A stretch of DNA of 64,000 nt from Gibbula magus (Eukaryota; Mollusca; Gastropoda; Trochida; Trochidae): the NCBI GenBank assembly GCA_936450465.1, contig OW388291.1, forward strand, positions 81,977,436-82,041,435. The letters run 5' to 3'. The position numbers and the translations under genes were made by a program. Every line of letters starts with the position of its first letter. The stretch's first letter is position 1. The notes under the pieces were generated by a model. It worked only from the letters and a program-made list of their open reading frames with translations, was not told the DNA's origin and did no database searches. Below, in pieces: positions 1 to 13,388 of this stretch.

Positions 1-3000
1 AGTACATATATGCATCAGCATACAGCATACAGCTGTGAACAATATAGCTTTTATAAAGAACTTTTTAGAAAGTGTACCTTGACAAGTTTTAATCTTTTTT
101 TGAATTTGAACTGTTTAACAGTAGTGAACATTTACACTTACTTGAATTGACAAAATATTTCCCCTTTATGTTCTTTTTCTTTCAAATATTACATTTAGAT
201 AGGATATATCAGACTCTCTAGATAGTCTTCTATGACATGTTTTACAAGTTTTGTGCTCTCCATATATTTATATATCTACATGTGCCTGTCTCAATTAAAA
301 GTTCATGAGAACAGCATAGAAATCTCGCTTGACTTTCCTTATTTTTGCTATTAAAACAAGATGAATAGATTTTGAATAAAACATATCTTTTAGTCTTTGA
401 GAAAATGGATTGCGGATAGATTCCAGATTCTTGATTGTGCCAACTATTTCCAAATGATAGTTGTTTTATGTCTTTCATTCAGTTTGATGTGAATAAAAGC
501 ATTATATTTTAAAATGTCTTTGATAAGCGATAAGATGACATGTGTAATACCTTTATCAATACTCAAATTGTTTTCAATAAGACTTTGTCATATGAGCTAT
601 TTACCTTAATCATACCAGTTTGCAGTTTTCAAAATCCTATGTGAAAATTTTATGTGTGGAGTTTTCTTCAGCGTTTAACGCCATCCTGTCGCAATCTTGT
701 TAGGTAAATTTTTACAGTTGCGTAATTTGATACATGTTATTGTGAATAGAAAGGTTGCCAACTTTTAAACCTCATTGTGTAAAGGTTCATTCAGTAATCA
801 CACATGAATGTATACTGTCAACGATATTCAAATATGGTTTTAGAGACACAACAAACACAACAATGTCCCGTTTGTAGTCTTTCTTCTTTTGATTTGATGT
901 TTATATTGATTTACGCTCATTTGTGAACAAGATATAGACCAGTGCAGCAGTTCCGCTAACATAGAGGCTTGAAGACTTTACAATTACGACATCAATGTCG
1001 GGTATTTGTAACTTTAATCAACTCGTGTCGATAAATTTGACATAGAAGACACTAGGGTGAGATTCTCTTTATCTACGACACGAGTGTCTGAATATTAAGT
1101 CCCTGAAAAGGATATAGAGGACATTATATGAGTGTCTAAGTCACAGTATGTTTACGACACCACGAGTCATAGTATACACATGACTTCTGAACATTGTTTA
1201 TGTCATCATGTCAATGTGACAAAGTGATATATGCCCAAGGACATCGTATGGAAGATATGAACCCCCATAGGTATTATAGCACTGTTGTTTTGCGTTACAC
1301 GAAACCGATACCAGAACGTGTGCAGCAGTGTTCTAAGAAAATCTCGTACAAGATAGTGGTAGGGCGTAGTTCCCACTGAAGACGTGATGGACATATGGCA
1401 TGTGTAACACATATCCAGATAGTCAGTAATGTCTTACGTAAGAATGTTTCATTTTTTATCGAGTTGCTGAAGAACAACGATATATATGACAAACCACTTT
1501 GATTTCATCTCACGTTTGCAGGGTGTCATGTCTTCTGTTTGATTTTTCAGTGTTTCAGGCATAATTAACTTTGTTGAGATTATATGTATACTGTGTCTAT
1601 GTATCTGATAAACGCTTGAACAACATAGGAACATATGTCAATAAACTTTCAAGTTTTGTTTGTAGTAAATGTTGTGCATGTCATCTTCACAGGGGTATGT
1701 ATCGTCGAAAACAAGCGACTAGACATTATGTCATATCAGTCAATGTATATTTGCAAAGAATGGACGTGAAGGTATCATATTAGATGTGGATTGTGACTGT
1801 TCATTGTCACACTGCTGTCACCACCCCTATCTCTCCACACACAGCGTCTGTAGTGGAGGAAGCAAGGTGGGGTGGAGACCCATGGTGGGCATGAAGCAAT
1901 ATGGTATTGCACGACAAGATAACATAGCAGTTGAATAATGCTACAATGAAGCATAGCGGAGGTACTTGGTGTGGATACCTCTACCTGTCGAATGGAAGAG
2001 GAGCAAATAGTGACCTGGTTAGCTCCTGTCGTATATGCGGATATACCACAGTATATGGAAAGCTAATTACAGGTAGGGTATTACTTTAAACAGTTGAGAC
2101 ATTTGTTGTGAATACCTTTCAGACAGTGAAATGTGATGCTATAGACAATGTGATGCTATAATGTAATACTGTTACTGTATGTAAACCTCATGACAAACTT
2201 TTTTGACGTAGTAAGACAGAAACTTGTTGTCAATACCAGACCGGCACAGCGGAACAAGGTTAACTACAAATACATCACTGTGATCTAGGTTATAACTTAC
2301 ACTGCAACTGTATGCAAACATAATCATAATATGGGTGTTACGTAAAGTACAGACATGTGATGTGAATACCATAAGGGAGATGGGGTGTTATACAGATAAA
2401 ATCAATACTGTACATGTCATTCGAACCACAGAAACTTGACTTAGAATACTATTCATTCATTCCCATATTGTTGTAAATATTACTAATGCATGTAGGATAC
2501 AACAAATCTATCGAGACTTGTCCACCCTTTCATGTATCACTGTATCATCCATTATTTACACAAACCAAATAAAACAAATATTCCATGCATCAAATCTGTG
2601 ATGATTTATTTTGATATGTGTCCTTTAGTCGCATGTAGTGTAATCAGTTTCTGTTCATAAAATACTACAACTATTGACTACAAAATGTTAAATGGGTTAA
2701 ATGTGTAAACTGTTTTGTACACTCGATATCTTAATCAGGAAAGACATCAACTTTGCTCTGATATGTCTTAATAGTGAAAGTTGGGAGACAAACTATATGA
2801 AAGTTGGGAGACCAACTATACTTTATTGCAAATGATGGTTGAGGATTCTATATTTCTTCAATAAAGAGCTATTCAAGAGTAAGTACCTGATTGAAAGACG
2901 AAGTGAAGTTTCAAGTTGGGGCATAACTTTTGAAAATGAATCCGTTTGAATGAGATATACTCGTGTGTTGAATAAAATGAACATTTGGTAAATTCAAGTG

Positions 3001-5220
3001 TAGGCAGTAACGCCTCTGCGTCATGAAAATCGCAGACAGTAAAGTTCCTTTCATAGGCATTTACTGTCACTGTATGGTTCAACTTTTCAATCTCCTTATT
3101 GCCTTGGTGGCTTGGAATTCACGTTACTGCCTGATTCTTCGTAGTTATTTAATGCCTATGATGTAACATTACTTAATTACTTTAGTTACTTATTTCCTAG
3201 GAGATGATATTTTGTCCATGTCTCCTTATTACCTAGATCTGATTCTCAGTTTAGCCTTGGTAGTGACTTAATTCTGAGGAGGTACAGCCTGATTCCCTTA
3301 TTGCCTAGGAAGTTACTTAAAGCAAATAAGGTAATGCTACTCTCTGATTCCCCTTATTGCCTAGGTAGTTACTTAATGCCAATAAGGTAATGTTACTCTT
3401 TGATTCCCCTTATTGCATTGGTAACTACTTAATGCCAATAAGATAATGTTACTCTCTGATTGCCCTTATTGCCTAGTTAGTTACTATAGGTAGTAACTAT
3501 TTCGGCGGCAACACAAGAGATTTAAACCTGAATTATGTGATTTGATTTAGAACTAATCATGATTAGGAAGATAACGTATGTAAGGTTGAGCATAATAAAT
3601 TAGTAAGATAGTAAAAATAAAGTGAAGCAGGTCATAACCACGACACTTAGCATTAGCTTGAGACAAAGAGAACCGATGTCAGAGTGTAATCGACATACTT
3701 CAGTCAACCTGACAACATAAAACTGTGTATATATTACAATAAGTAAGTGTACAATTGCAGCACAAAGAGTACACAATGTAACCAATCCTGTCACACGTGT
3801 TTATACTTGGCTTAAATAAAGCCGTTTTCCGCATTAATTTGTCAATATTGAAGATGTTTTTCATATACGTTAAGAAGTTGTTTGGTGCTTTTGCAGTTTA
3901 CTTGTTATTATCAATACAGTGAAAAACCTAAATTCATGTGGCCACATTTACCATTTATCACGGGATAACATCGAACTTACAATCAACCCTAAAGCTTTCT
4001 TTTACTTACAAAGAGGAGAAATTATGAAAAGTGTATCAGGTCATGGTAAAAGTAATTCTTGTTCAGATCTATTTTATATGGTCCCAACTGTATTATATCA
4101 AACATTCACCATCGTATCAATGACCGAATGTCCGTCTGAGCTATAACTCACAGTAACAATACACCTGTACACACCAGCAAATTCCGTACTTCGTGAACGG
4201 TGAGTGACAAACGTGACCTCATTAGTTGCTGTCTATGTGTGCTTTTCCACAATCCATACCTACTTGACAATCGAATAATGCAGAAACACTTCTTTAAGAG
4301 ACCACCCGACGTTAATTATTTTAGAAGAAACTTTTATTAATAAAAATATCACTTTTCAAACTAATAAGCTTTTAAACCATGTTCACAAGTTGACAACGTC
4401 TCACTTTACTACTGATGGTTAAAATGTCAAATACGATACGAGATTGTCTTATTTTTTAATAGACTCCAAATGCTTAGATTAAAGTTATGTGAAATAATAA
4501 CTGATGAACATTCATCTCATTTATCATTTAGAACGAATCCAATTATAATCCATAAATAAAAACAAACTCTTCTTTATTGTAATAATGGCTTATCTGATGA
4601 GACTAATTTAAAGATTTAGGATTCTTATAATTCTTATGCGATGACATAATGTATTATTGTATACTCTTAAGTATTCCTTGTGCATTACCATAACATTTAG
4701 GATTATGTTTGTACATATGACTTAAGCAATCGTTTGCAGTAATTTTGAAAGCGCGTGACATTTGAACAAATGTCTTATTTGTTAGCATGCAATATTTCTT
4801 ATTTTAATTTCATGTTATAATGTATAAATCCTGTCAACGTCACGGGGAGAGATATGTATATAGGGGTAATCCTGTTTATCAATCCCCTTTTCCATGTAAC
4901 ATCTGTAAATCAATACCGTTTAACTCAATCCAATAAGAGAACAATTCGTCTTCATGACTTAGTACTTACACTGTGTATCGCTAGACCATCTGTCTTCCTT
5001 GTAAATAAATGTTTTTTTGTCTGGTGCTATACACATCACAATGATTAATTGAATATCCTCTCCATTCTTCTGTCATCACCAATGTGCTGTGGTAGGAGAC
5101 CTCATTTAGGACATCAGATATATGGAGAATCGTGTTTGTCTGTAATGTATTAACCATAGTAGCAGTAATATGTCGACATAGTTGAGATTGGTACACCACA
5201 TACCCTAGAGAAGAAAACTT
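1..5220 (+). repeat. Family A segmental duplication, copy 1
   Basis: This stretch is paralogous, in the same orientation, to about 8,080-21,540. Matching landmarks read by eye: 12-60 with 8,080-8,140; 740-835 with 8,345-8,435; 1,260-1,800 with 12,760-13,330; 1,817-1,850 with both edges of the 13.4-14.1 kb minisatellite; 2,100-2,340 with 14,395-14,615; 2,640-2,990 with 16,770-17,090; 3,090-3,800 with 19,690-20,600; 4,900-5,215 with 21,240-21,535. Identity looks like 70-85% with many small indels, so the duplication is old. The copy runs off the left edge of the window. I see no conserved gene in it; the short frames are not shared between the two copies. Confidence 0.8.
3090..3490. repeat. 56-bp degenerate tandem repeat
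   Basis: A unit with the pieces 'ctgattccccttattgc', 'ctaggtagttacttaatgcc' and 'aataaggtaatgttactct' recurs. The last three units are spaced exactly 56 bp (starts near 3,341, 3,397 and 3,453); earlier ones are more degenerate. The counterpart in family A copy 2 (19,690-19,960) holds only worn units, so the last three copies look locally re-amplified or homogenised here. Confidence 0.75.
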
Positions 5221-8079
5221 TTTGACTTCGTCAACTGTGTAATGATGTGTTTGTTAAATATGGTCTTATATAATTGTATTAATTATCTCATGTAAGTAAT
5301 GTTACTTGTGCATTACCATAAGCCCGGCTTTCTCCATATGTACTGTATATATATTGGCAATTGTACAAGGTTTCATCATGCCAGATGTGATATAGAACTC
5401 CCCCAAAGCACTGTCAATCAACCCGAACAAACGCTTAAGTATTTTAGTATTATCAAAATGTTATTTTTGATAAACAATAGCTGTTTTGCACATCATGCTG
5501 TGTGATCACAGAACAGATATTGGCTATACTATTAATGAATACATGCCCAATTGCAAAACATCTTCTCCAGTTTCCAGTTGTTGTACAATAACCATACTGC
5601 TGCATTTACTAATGAAACACATGTACATTTTAATGTTCCACGATATAGGTGGTAGATATATTTCAGTAATTAATTATAATTTCTCCCTGTAGTATCATCC
5701 TACGTCAACTGAGTTGACGTCCGTTTGTTTTCATTCTGTTTGTAAGTCAGATCAGTACTCTTTACACTGCCATGTGTGGAACATCATATTTGACCCACAA
5801 CGTAAATATTTATACTGTATTCTCTTATAAGAGTTTACTCTATAAACCTCAGCACCAATGTGTAAGTTAATCTGATAGATCATCCTCAGTGTACTACAGA
5901 ACGGGATTATACGACGTCGCCTCTGTAATGACATGAAAGAATCCAATAGTCGATACAGTGCTTTAGTAAAACCACTCTTCTTCAACAGTTGCCAATTCTG
6001 ACACAAGCCACTCAACCAATATAAAATTTTAGATAACGTTTACAACGATAACCTACATTTGTTGATAAAAACCCCCAATATTATTAAAAAATAAGAAAAT
6101 TTTAAAAATATCATTCATGAAAACCATCTTCCGAATTACTTAATATTTATTGTCAATATTCGGCAAAAAACTCAATAATTTGACATTTGAATTTGTAATA
6201 TCATATTGCTTCTTTGTTTTCACAACCTGCTTATGCAATAAGATTAAAAACAAATACATCATTCACACAAAGTAACAAGGTATCACAATAAACGTATATA
6301 CATATAACATATAAAGAGGTAAAATCGGTTTTGCAAGACAATTAATGTATCCTGTTTATGAAATAGTGGCAGAACAGAAATAAAGGTAAAATAGATTTAG
6401 TTTCTACGTAGGCTTGTCATGACTTTCTCATAATTATTTTCTCGTTCGAACGTCTGGCATATTAACAACCATAAAGGATATCATGATTACCTGAAAACCT
6501 TCACATACGCCCATATCATAACCCAGGTGAAAGCTGATTTAACTTTGTAGCAACATGTGTCGAAGCAATTAATATTATGTAGATGTTCACGAGTGTTGAT
6601 AAGGACGGTTTGCTTCATATGTTCCTGCATAACCTCTGTTACATTACTCCTGTGGCTATGGTTTCAATACAATCTCACCGAGGAAATTTGTAACACTGAT
6701 AATCCTCCTTATTTCAGTTAAATACAAAAGGTCCTTTGAGTAGGTATACAAGAATTCTTTGTGCACGTGCATTGCAAAAGTAAACCAATTCTATATCTAC
6801 AGAGGACACACAGCATGCACAACCAACTCTAATTGCATTCACTACGAAGCGTATCAGAGTGTTTGTGTACGCTATGGGGAGAAGATGTAACAGAGGTTAA
6901 GTAGGAAGATATGAAGTAATTAACTGACCTCTACAGGAAGTGAATGGATTCGGACCCAAACTATCACAAGCCGCATTGTGGTTATACTTAATACTATTGT
7001 TGAGGTTACACAAATTGTTACACTAAACAAACATCATTCACTGACAAATAGTGTCTTGATCTTGGCTTCCGTTTTCTCAAAATATTTCTCGAGCATTTCA
7101 TACTTTATATATATTGTGGGTCATGTGGGTGTGATGCAATTTATTTGTTACATCGTTCAGATTTGGTTTTGAATATCATTCCACTTGTAATCAGAAAAAA
7201 ACAAGTCATGAATACTGTAATGTAAATTAAAAGATACAGATGATATTAAAGTGTTCAGACACGGTTAAACTACTTGGAGTATCTGGTGATATAAAGAGAC
7301 AACGGGTTGATGTCAAATAAATTTAGTTGGTACGAATGGTAATCTGTAACGATGTAAAATGAATGTTAAGAATAGATAAGCATTCTTGACGGCCTCCGTT
7401 CATATATTTGACATTTAGATACACCTTTCTTTAAATATCCCATCAACGAAGGCGATATAATCATATATCATAATATTTTATCCTATATCAGCTATCATTA
7501 TCACTTGTTTTCAGCGTATATTGTTTAAACAGATTACTTCAGCACATTGTGAAATATACTTTCGAAATTTCATATTTTCTGAGAAACAAAACTGTAATAA
7601 ATCATATTATATTAGATATATGAGTCATAATTGATAAGCCCGTAAAACAGCTGTTTTTCTTATGCATTTCCACTTCCAAGTCTTCTAACTTACTGTGCCG
7701 ATAGTTGTGATGATGAAAGACTGCACAGCGCTTACATAACGGGGCAAATTGCGACATATTCTACATAGAGACAGTTGTTCTATATCAGAATAAAAGATCA
7801 CTATTTAATTGTCGGAATCAATAACTTCACAGAAAAGTGGTTTGAGTTTTAAACCTTCTGCAGATTTCCTTTAGCATTGCTTTTTATTCTCTGCAATATG
7901 AGTGGATCTTCATTAAAAAGACATACATACTTCAATATTGTATCTTTTCTTCCCAGTACATTAAGATAAGATGCACATAACAGTAGCTTTAAAACACAAG
8001 TAAACATTTAAAAGGATTTATTATGTGACGCTAGCCATTAGCTTCAATCTGGTACTAGAAAGGTACCAGGCCCATGGTA
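5221..8079. other. Gene-free sequence between family A copies
   Basis: AT-rich sequence joining the two family A copies. The longest open stretch is an 87-codon minus-strand frame at 5,752-6,015 that resembles nothing I know and has no splice or promoter context I trust. I see no tRNA, rRNA or transposon signature. Confidence 0.5.
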
Positions 8080-8756
8080 TAAAACATATATATCTGCTGA
8101 TACATACTAATCTGTGAACAATGTTGATTTTATATTATAAATATTCTACAATGAGGCTACCATATCCGTACTAGTTGCAAAAAAAGCAAGGAGGGATATT
8201 GGAGACTGTGTATTTAAAAAAAGTATATAAGCATTTAAAGTTCCAGGATCCTATACACAAATTTGATTTGTGGACTTTTATTCAGCATTTAATTCTATCG
8301 TAATGTTATTAAGAAACTTTTATTTGTCTGTAACTTGTAATATATCATGTTGATAGTAAACCTCAGTTTGTAAAAGTTAATCCAGTAATCGTACAGGGCA
8401 GCTTACTGTCTACGATATTCAAATATGATTCTTAATCAAGATGTATAGAGAATACGCAACGTTGTTTACTTTTTTTTTTTTATAAAATTATAGAGTGGTA
8501 TGGTATGGAACAATCAAATATCAAAGTTATACGTCAATGCCATTCACGAGTTTCATAAATTGGTATTAAGCGGGACCGACTTTTCTATTCTAATCAATAT
8601 TATTTGTAAGAAAATCCCTGATTTAACACTCACTTCTAAACAGGACACAGACCATTGCGTCAGCACGGCTAATATTGTGGCCATAAGTCCTTTAGAGAAA
8701 TCAGCAAGAAGCGACCTGATCACTGTGGATTTAATATTTAGTTTATTGTTTTAAAG

Positions 8757-9375
8757 CCTGATGAGCTTCAGAGCTAATGGCTCTTGGTATTTTTATTATG
8801 CCCCCCGAATCGGAGATTCCTGGGGTATATTGTGTTTCACCTGTCTGTCTGTCTGTCTGTCCGCAAAAAACTTTAACCTTGGCCATAACTTTGGATTGCT
8901 CAGAGCTAGGGCTTTAATACTTGGCATGTGCATCCCTTGTGATGAGACCTTTCAGATGAGGTCATCATATTTGACCTTGTGACCTTGACCTTGCCGCAGT
9001 GGACATTTTCAGAAAACTTTAACCTTGGCCACAACTTTGGATTGCTCAGAGCTAGGGCTTTAATACTTGGCACGTGCATACCTTGTGATGAGACCTTTCA
9101 GATGAGGTCATCATATTTGACCTTGTGACCTTGACCTTGCCGCAGTGGACATTTTCAGAAAACTTTAACCTTGGCCACAACTTTGGATTGCTCAGAGCTA
9201 GGGCTTTAATACTTGGCACGTGCATACCTTGTGATGAGACCTTTCAGATGAGGTCATCATATTTGACCTTGTGACCGTGACCTTGCCGCAGTTGACATTT
9301 TCAGAAAACTTTAACCGTTGCCATAACTTTGGTATATCCGGGGGCATCCGTGTTTAACAAACACATCTTGTTTAG
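8757..9375. mobile_element. Pearl/Helentron-like element with 146-bp tandem monomers
   Basis: The element begins near 'cctgatgagcttcagagc', has a short inverted repeat around 8,802-8,826, then a (ctgt)n tract at about 8,840-8,860. Three monomers follow at exactly 146-bp spacing (the 'ctttaacc' landmark at 8,871, 9,017, 9,163 and a partial fourth at 9,309). Monomers carry repeated 'gaccttgaccttg' boxes. It ends near 'ccgggggcatccgtgttt'. A microsatellite followed by ~150-bp tandem repeats is the architecture of the non-autonomous pearl elements of bivalves, later linked to Helentrons; the assignment is by architecture only. It encodes no protein. It lies in the block absent from family A copy 1. 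Confidence 0.65.
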
Positions 9376-9621
9376 CCTAATAAGCTATGATAAATTTGCA
9401 GTGATTTGTTTTAGGGGAGAAAGTGTAATTTTACCTTTAGAGATATATATAACATTTTGATTACAATATAATTACTTTCAAATAATTTATGTTGTCTTTG
9501 TACCACAGATACAACTGAATTTTCCAATGAAGACAAACCTGGTACATCTTTGAAGGAAATGAAGACCTGTTGACATATGATGTAATATTAGTATGAATCA
9601 ACTTCAACACTGAAAACAGCT
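9376..9621. other. Unassigned AT-rich DNA
   Basis: Short AT-rich spacer between the pearl-like element and the SINE. I see no gene or repeat structure in it. Confidence 0.4.
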
Positions 9622-9945
9622 TCTATAATACCTGCAGTTGTTAGCGCGTCAGGCTTCGGATCAAGAGGTCCGGGGTTCGAATCCCGCCAGGGGCACGGCA
9701 ACTTTGTCTGCAGTAGAGAAGTGTTCTACACGCAGTAAGGTTTGGGTGCAATGCTACACTGAATTTCAGCTAATTATCACCAATTGTTCGCTAGTTCCAG
9801 TGGCTGCTCGCAGGTTTCACCGCAGTGCATAGCCACATGGCGTTGCGGGCTTTCTCCCTGCTAAAATACTAGCAGCCGCGATATATAAGTGAAATACTTG
9901 TGAAAGCGACGTTAAACCCCAACTCACCTCAGCTCTATAATACCT
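9622..9945 (+). mobile_element. tRNA-derived SINE with target-site duplications
   Basis: The SINE body is about 9,634-9,933. The head is tRNA-like: a degenerate A box followed by a clear B box, 'gggttcgaatcccg', near 9,675. The tail includes 'gtgaaatacttgtgaaag' and 'gcgacgttaaaccccaac', a 3' end common in gastropod and bivalve SINEs. The body is flanked by the 12-bp direct repeat 'tctataatacct' at 9,622-9,633 and 9,934-9,945, extendable to about 15 bp with one mismatch, which marks target-primed insertion on the plus strand. RNA polymerase III would transcribe it from the internal boxes. A truncated inverted relative lies at 22,898-23,046. Open frames across it are artefacts. Confidence 0.88.
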
Positions 9946-10603
9946 ACAACATATTCTAAGATGGTCATGTTCAATAATGGCCTTTGCCAGTAAAAGACCC
10001 CCTTTAACTGAGTGTTTGGTTTCCCTATGCAATGTATGTATTGTATGATATATAATTTCTAAGTATATGTTATATATTTTTTAATATATTGTTTGAAATA
10101 AAGCAAATTCTATCTAAAGAACACTTCTGTTTCGGTTTGTTATCATTATAGAAATGAGTCTTTTTGTTTCGGAACAATACAAATTTTCATCATCGTATTT
10201 CCTCTAACACATCCCGGACTTCGAAGTTCGAATAGATGCAGAATCTTGAATAGACGCCAGGGGTATAACCGTTTGAAAGAAATAAACGCTGTGTCTCAAT
10301 TAGACGCTGGGTGATAAGATGAGCAAAGTTTTTTTTTTTAATGCTGTGTATACATGTATATATGTTAATGTATGCCTCATAATGAAGATATTTTTCCCGT
10401 TCAATATTGAATAAATTTTCACCAAACAAATTCATATTCAAGAAAGTTTGTCATGATCCATTTCTATATGTTTGTTAGTCCGGTGAATTATATGCGAAAA
10501 AATGACTAGAAAAAATTAATAGATGCCGGGTCTCGAATAGAAGCCAGGGTTGTAGTAGTCTGAACAAATAAACGCTGGGGGTTTCTATTAGGAAAAATAC
10601 GAT
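9946..10603. other. Unassigned DNA with degenerate 'ataaacgctggg' motifs
   Basis: Several variants of 'gaatagacgccaggg' and 'aataaacgctggg' recur between 10,200 and 10,590 and resemble the motifs inside the adjacent TIR element, so part of this may be an older relative of it. No gene seen. Confidence 0.4.
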
Positions 10604-11053
10604 ATACCGTAAATACGTATAATCGCCTGCCTTGAACAATCGGCTGCCTTGAATAATCATCAGGTCTAAGTCCTCTTTGAAATAAATAATCGCCTGTCTT
10701 GAATAATCGCTGGGTCTAAGCCCTCTTTGAAATAAATAATCGTCTGCCTTGAATAATCGCCGGGTCAAATATACCAAACGTAAATGAAGTAATAGCTATC
10801 TCCTTTTCAAGAGTAATTCCGACATAAGCATATTAAGCGAAGTTTTACCTCATGACATGCACGTCGTTTACAATATTCATAATTAAAGACGTACTGCGAT
10901 GAAGGTTTTTGTTATGGTTTTTTTAAAATTGCACAGATATTAAGAGAATATTAAGGCTTCAAAAACAATAATCGCCTGCCTTGAATAATCGCCGGGTCAA
11001 ATCGTTGTTCGAAATTAATAATCGCCGGGTGATTATTCAAGGATTTACGGTAT
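10604..11053. mobile_element. MITE-like element with 'ccgtaaat' termini
   Basis: The ends are inverted: 'ataccgtaaat' at 10,604 and 'atttacggtat' ending at 11,053, with the similarity continuing inward (ataatcgcc versus the complement of the other end). A TA dinucleotide flanks 'ccgtaaat' on both sides, which would fit Tc1/mariner-type target choice. Inside, a unit containing 'aataatcgcctgccttgaat' and 'aatcgccgggtc' is repeated three to four times. No transposase frame is present, so the element is non-autonomous. Family assignment is tentative. Confidence 0.6.
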
Positions 11054-12420
11054 TTGTTTTCAGCAAGGAGTGTATTTGTTCCTTTTGCCATAGAAATTTC
11101 AATTTAAAAAAAAAAAAAATTGGGTAAACAATTAATGTGGATGGACATGAAGAATTATTCAATAATTGTATGTATCAAGCAATAATAATATGTGCATTGA
11201 CTATTTGGAGATTTCAGAAAATAAAAAATCAGTATTATAAGAAATTAAACACTTTTCTTTCTCATCAACCGTCCATTGCTTTTCTCAGTTGTGATAAGTT
11301 TGGCAAATATGTGCCGTATTCACCTTGTGCCGTTTTGCGGTGGTGCCGTTTAGCATTTATCCATCATGAACGTCCGCTGTCATTTGCCACAAGTGAAACT
11401 GACATTAAACAAACTATTATGCTCTTGAAGAATTGCAAAAGTCTCTCGGCGTCATCGTTAGGACTATCTCATAATATTATCGGGATTGATATATCAAGGC
11501 TAAAGTTGTTTGTTGGCCTAGATTCGGCCCTTTTGACAGTTGACACTCGATCGACAGGATAAAATGAAAAATATTATGTCAGTCGTCCTTAAATAATAAT
11601 AATAATGATGAACCTGAATGAAAGTTTAAAAAAAAAATGATTACAATTAAGCCTTTGTTATAATTAACCAATTACACTTTGACCTTTGTTATTTTCTGAT
11701 TGAAAACTATTACTGAAGTCGTCAGATATTAGAGACTGGGCTCCGTCCTCACCAATTCCAAGGTCAAGGTCATTTTACATATTCCTTATATGGACTACGC
11801 GTCAAATATCTATAAATAGCTCGGGGAAGCCGTTTCAGCTAAAGGAATGAAATCGCTATAATTAATTAATTTCATGACAGGGAAGAAAATCATTCCTTGG
11901 TTTTGTTTAGGATTTATGTTTACTTTGGAAAGACAATTAGTCAAAATGGGGACATTTTGATTTTAAATGTTGATATCTTAAACGAAGGAGAAATAATATG
12001 CTTTATTATGATAATATGACATATAAACGTAGGATTATTATGGAAACCCTTTCCACCTCAGCTGGTTTTTGGTTATTTTCAATTCGTCTTTATTTCAACT
12101 GCAACTTCGAAAACATACCATTTGTAAAGAAGTCTTTTAAAATTTATTATAATGTCCCTTTGGGCATAGAAGGTAGAATTTCATGAACCAGTTACTTTTC
12201 ATTTTTAGTATTTCGTGTTTCATTTGGAGTTTTTCTTGTTTCATTTTTAGTATTTTGTGTTTCATTTGGAGTTTTCGTGTTTCAATTTGAGTTTATCGTG
12301 TTTTATTCTAGTTTCGATGAGAGGAATGCAATAAACTATGAACAATACTTTATGTCCCTTATGGGCCACCGTATATTATACAATTTAACATCATATTTCA
12401 TAATGTATCACCCTACAGGG
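11054..12420. other. Unassigned DNA with a 141-codon open frame
   Basis: This completes the block that interrupts family A copy 2. A plus-strand frame at 11,137-11,562 is open for 141 codons, the longest non-repeat, non-retrotransposon frame on the left side. Its product has no signal peptide, transmembrane segment or motif I recognise, and its composition looks like translated AT-rich DNA. It could be an exon fragment, but nothing supports that. Confidence 0.3.
12197..12305. repeat. 42-bp short tandem repeat
   Basis: The string 'tttcatttttagtatt' starts at 12,197 and again at 12,239, and a partial third unit follows. Period 42 bp, about 2.5 units. Confidence 0.7.
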
Positions 12421-13388
12421 TCTGTTCAGCAGCGGATCATACATAGAGGATATTATATGAGTGTCTATGTCATTGTATGTGTTTGACCCGAGTTTCTAAA
12501 TATTAGTGTTTCCCGCATGAGAGCGATTTATATAGCGATATTCATGCACGAGTGCCATAAACATAGTATAACATGGAGACAAATGTCATGTTCTATTTAT
12601 TACCGAAGTCATGACATTGAAAAGAAAATACGCTAAAATCTACTTTCAGTCCTAGGTTGGCTACCCGCCATCGCCACATTTGAAAGGAACGCCATAGACG
12701 AAGTGTGAAGTATTAACATTGTTTATGACGTCACGTCACCATTAAAAATATGAACCCCATATGATTGCACTTGGAGGTAATTAAACACATCATGTTGTTA
12801 TTAATTCTGTGCTACACGAACCAGAGACCATAACGTGTGCAGCACGAGATAGTCTCGCACAACACAGGATGGCAGTAACGCATTATTGCCACTGTAAAGG
12901 TGATGGACATGTGGCATGTTTTAGGAAATATCTAGATAGTCATATGGCACTAATGTCTTACTCAAGAATGTTTCATTAGCAATGAGTTGGTAAATAACAA
13001 GATAGAGGACAAACCTCTTTGGTTTCATCTCATATATACATATCTACTGTTTGTTTGTCAGTGTTTCATGCATAATTAACTTTGTTGGGATGATGTATCA
13101 GGAAGAATGTCAGTATCAAAGACCTAATATGTAATCTCGGTCTGTCTGGATGTGATATACCCTTGTGGAACGTAGGAAATTATGTCAACACACTTTGAAG
13201 TTGTTTGTTTGTATCAATTGATGCAAAACAAACATATACTTGTTGTCATTTTGTCTTCTTCACTGGGGTATGTATTGTCGAAAACAAGCGACAAGAAAAT
13301 ATGTTCATTAGTTAATGTATGTTTTAAAAAATGGACGTGAGGGCTATCATATTAAATTTTGATTGTTTATGTGTCTTCTCACATTGCT

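Noticed and set aside
9640..9695. Functional tRNA gene
   Set aside because: The B box is good but the A box and the stems are too degraded, and it continues into a SINE body with flanking duplications.
9638..9832. 64-codon frame over the SINE
   Set aside because: It reads through the tRNA-like head and body of a retroposon; such frames are common false predictions.
11137..11562. 141-codon frame as a host gene
   Set aside because: No motif, start context or exon signals; the length is within what chance allows in 64 kb read six ways. It is kept only as a note in the region entry.
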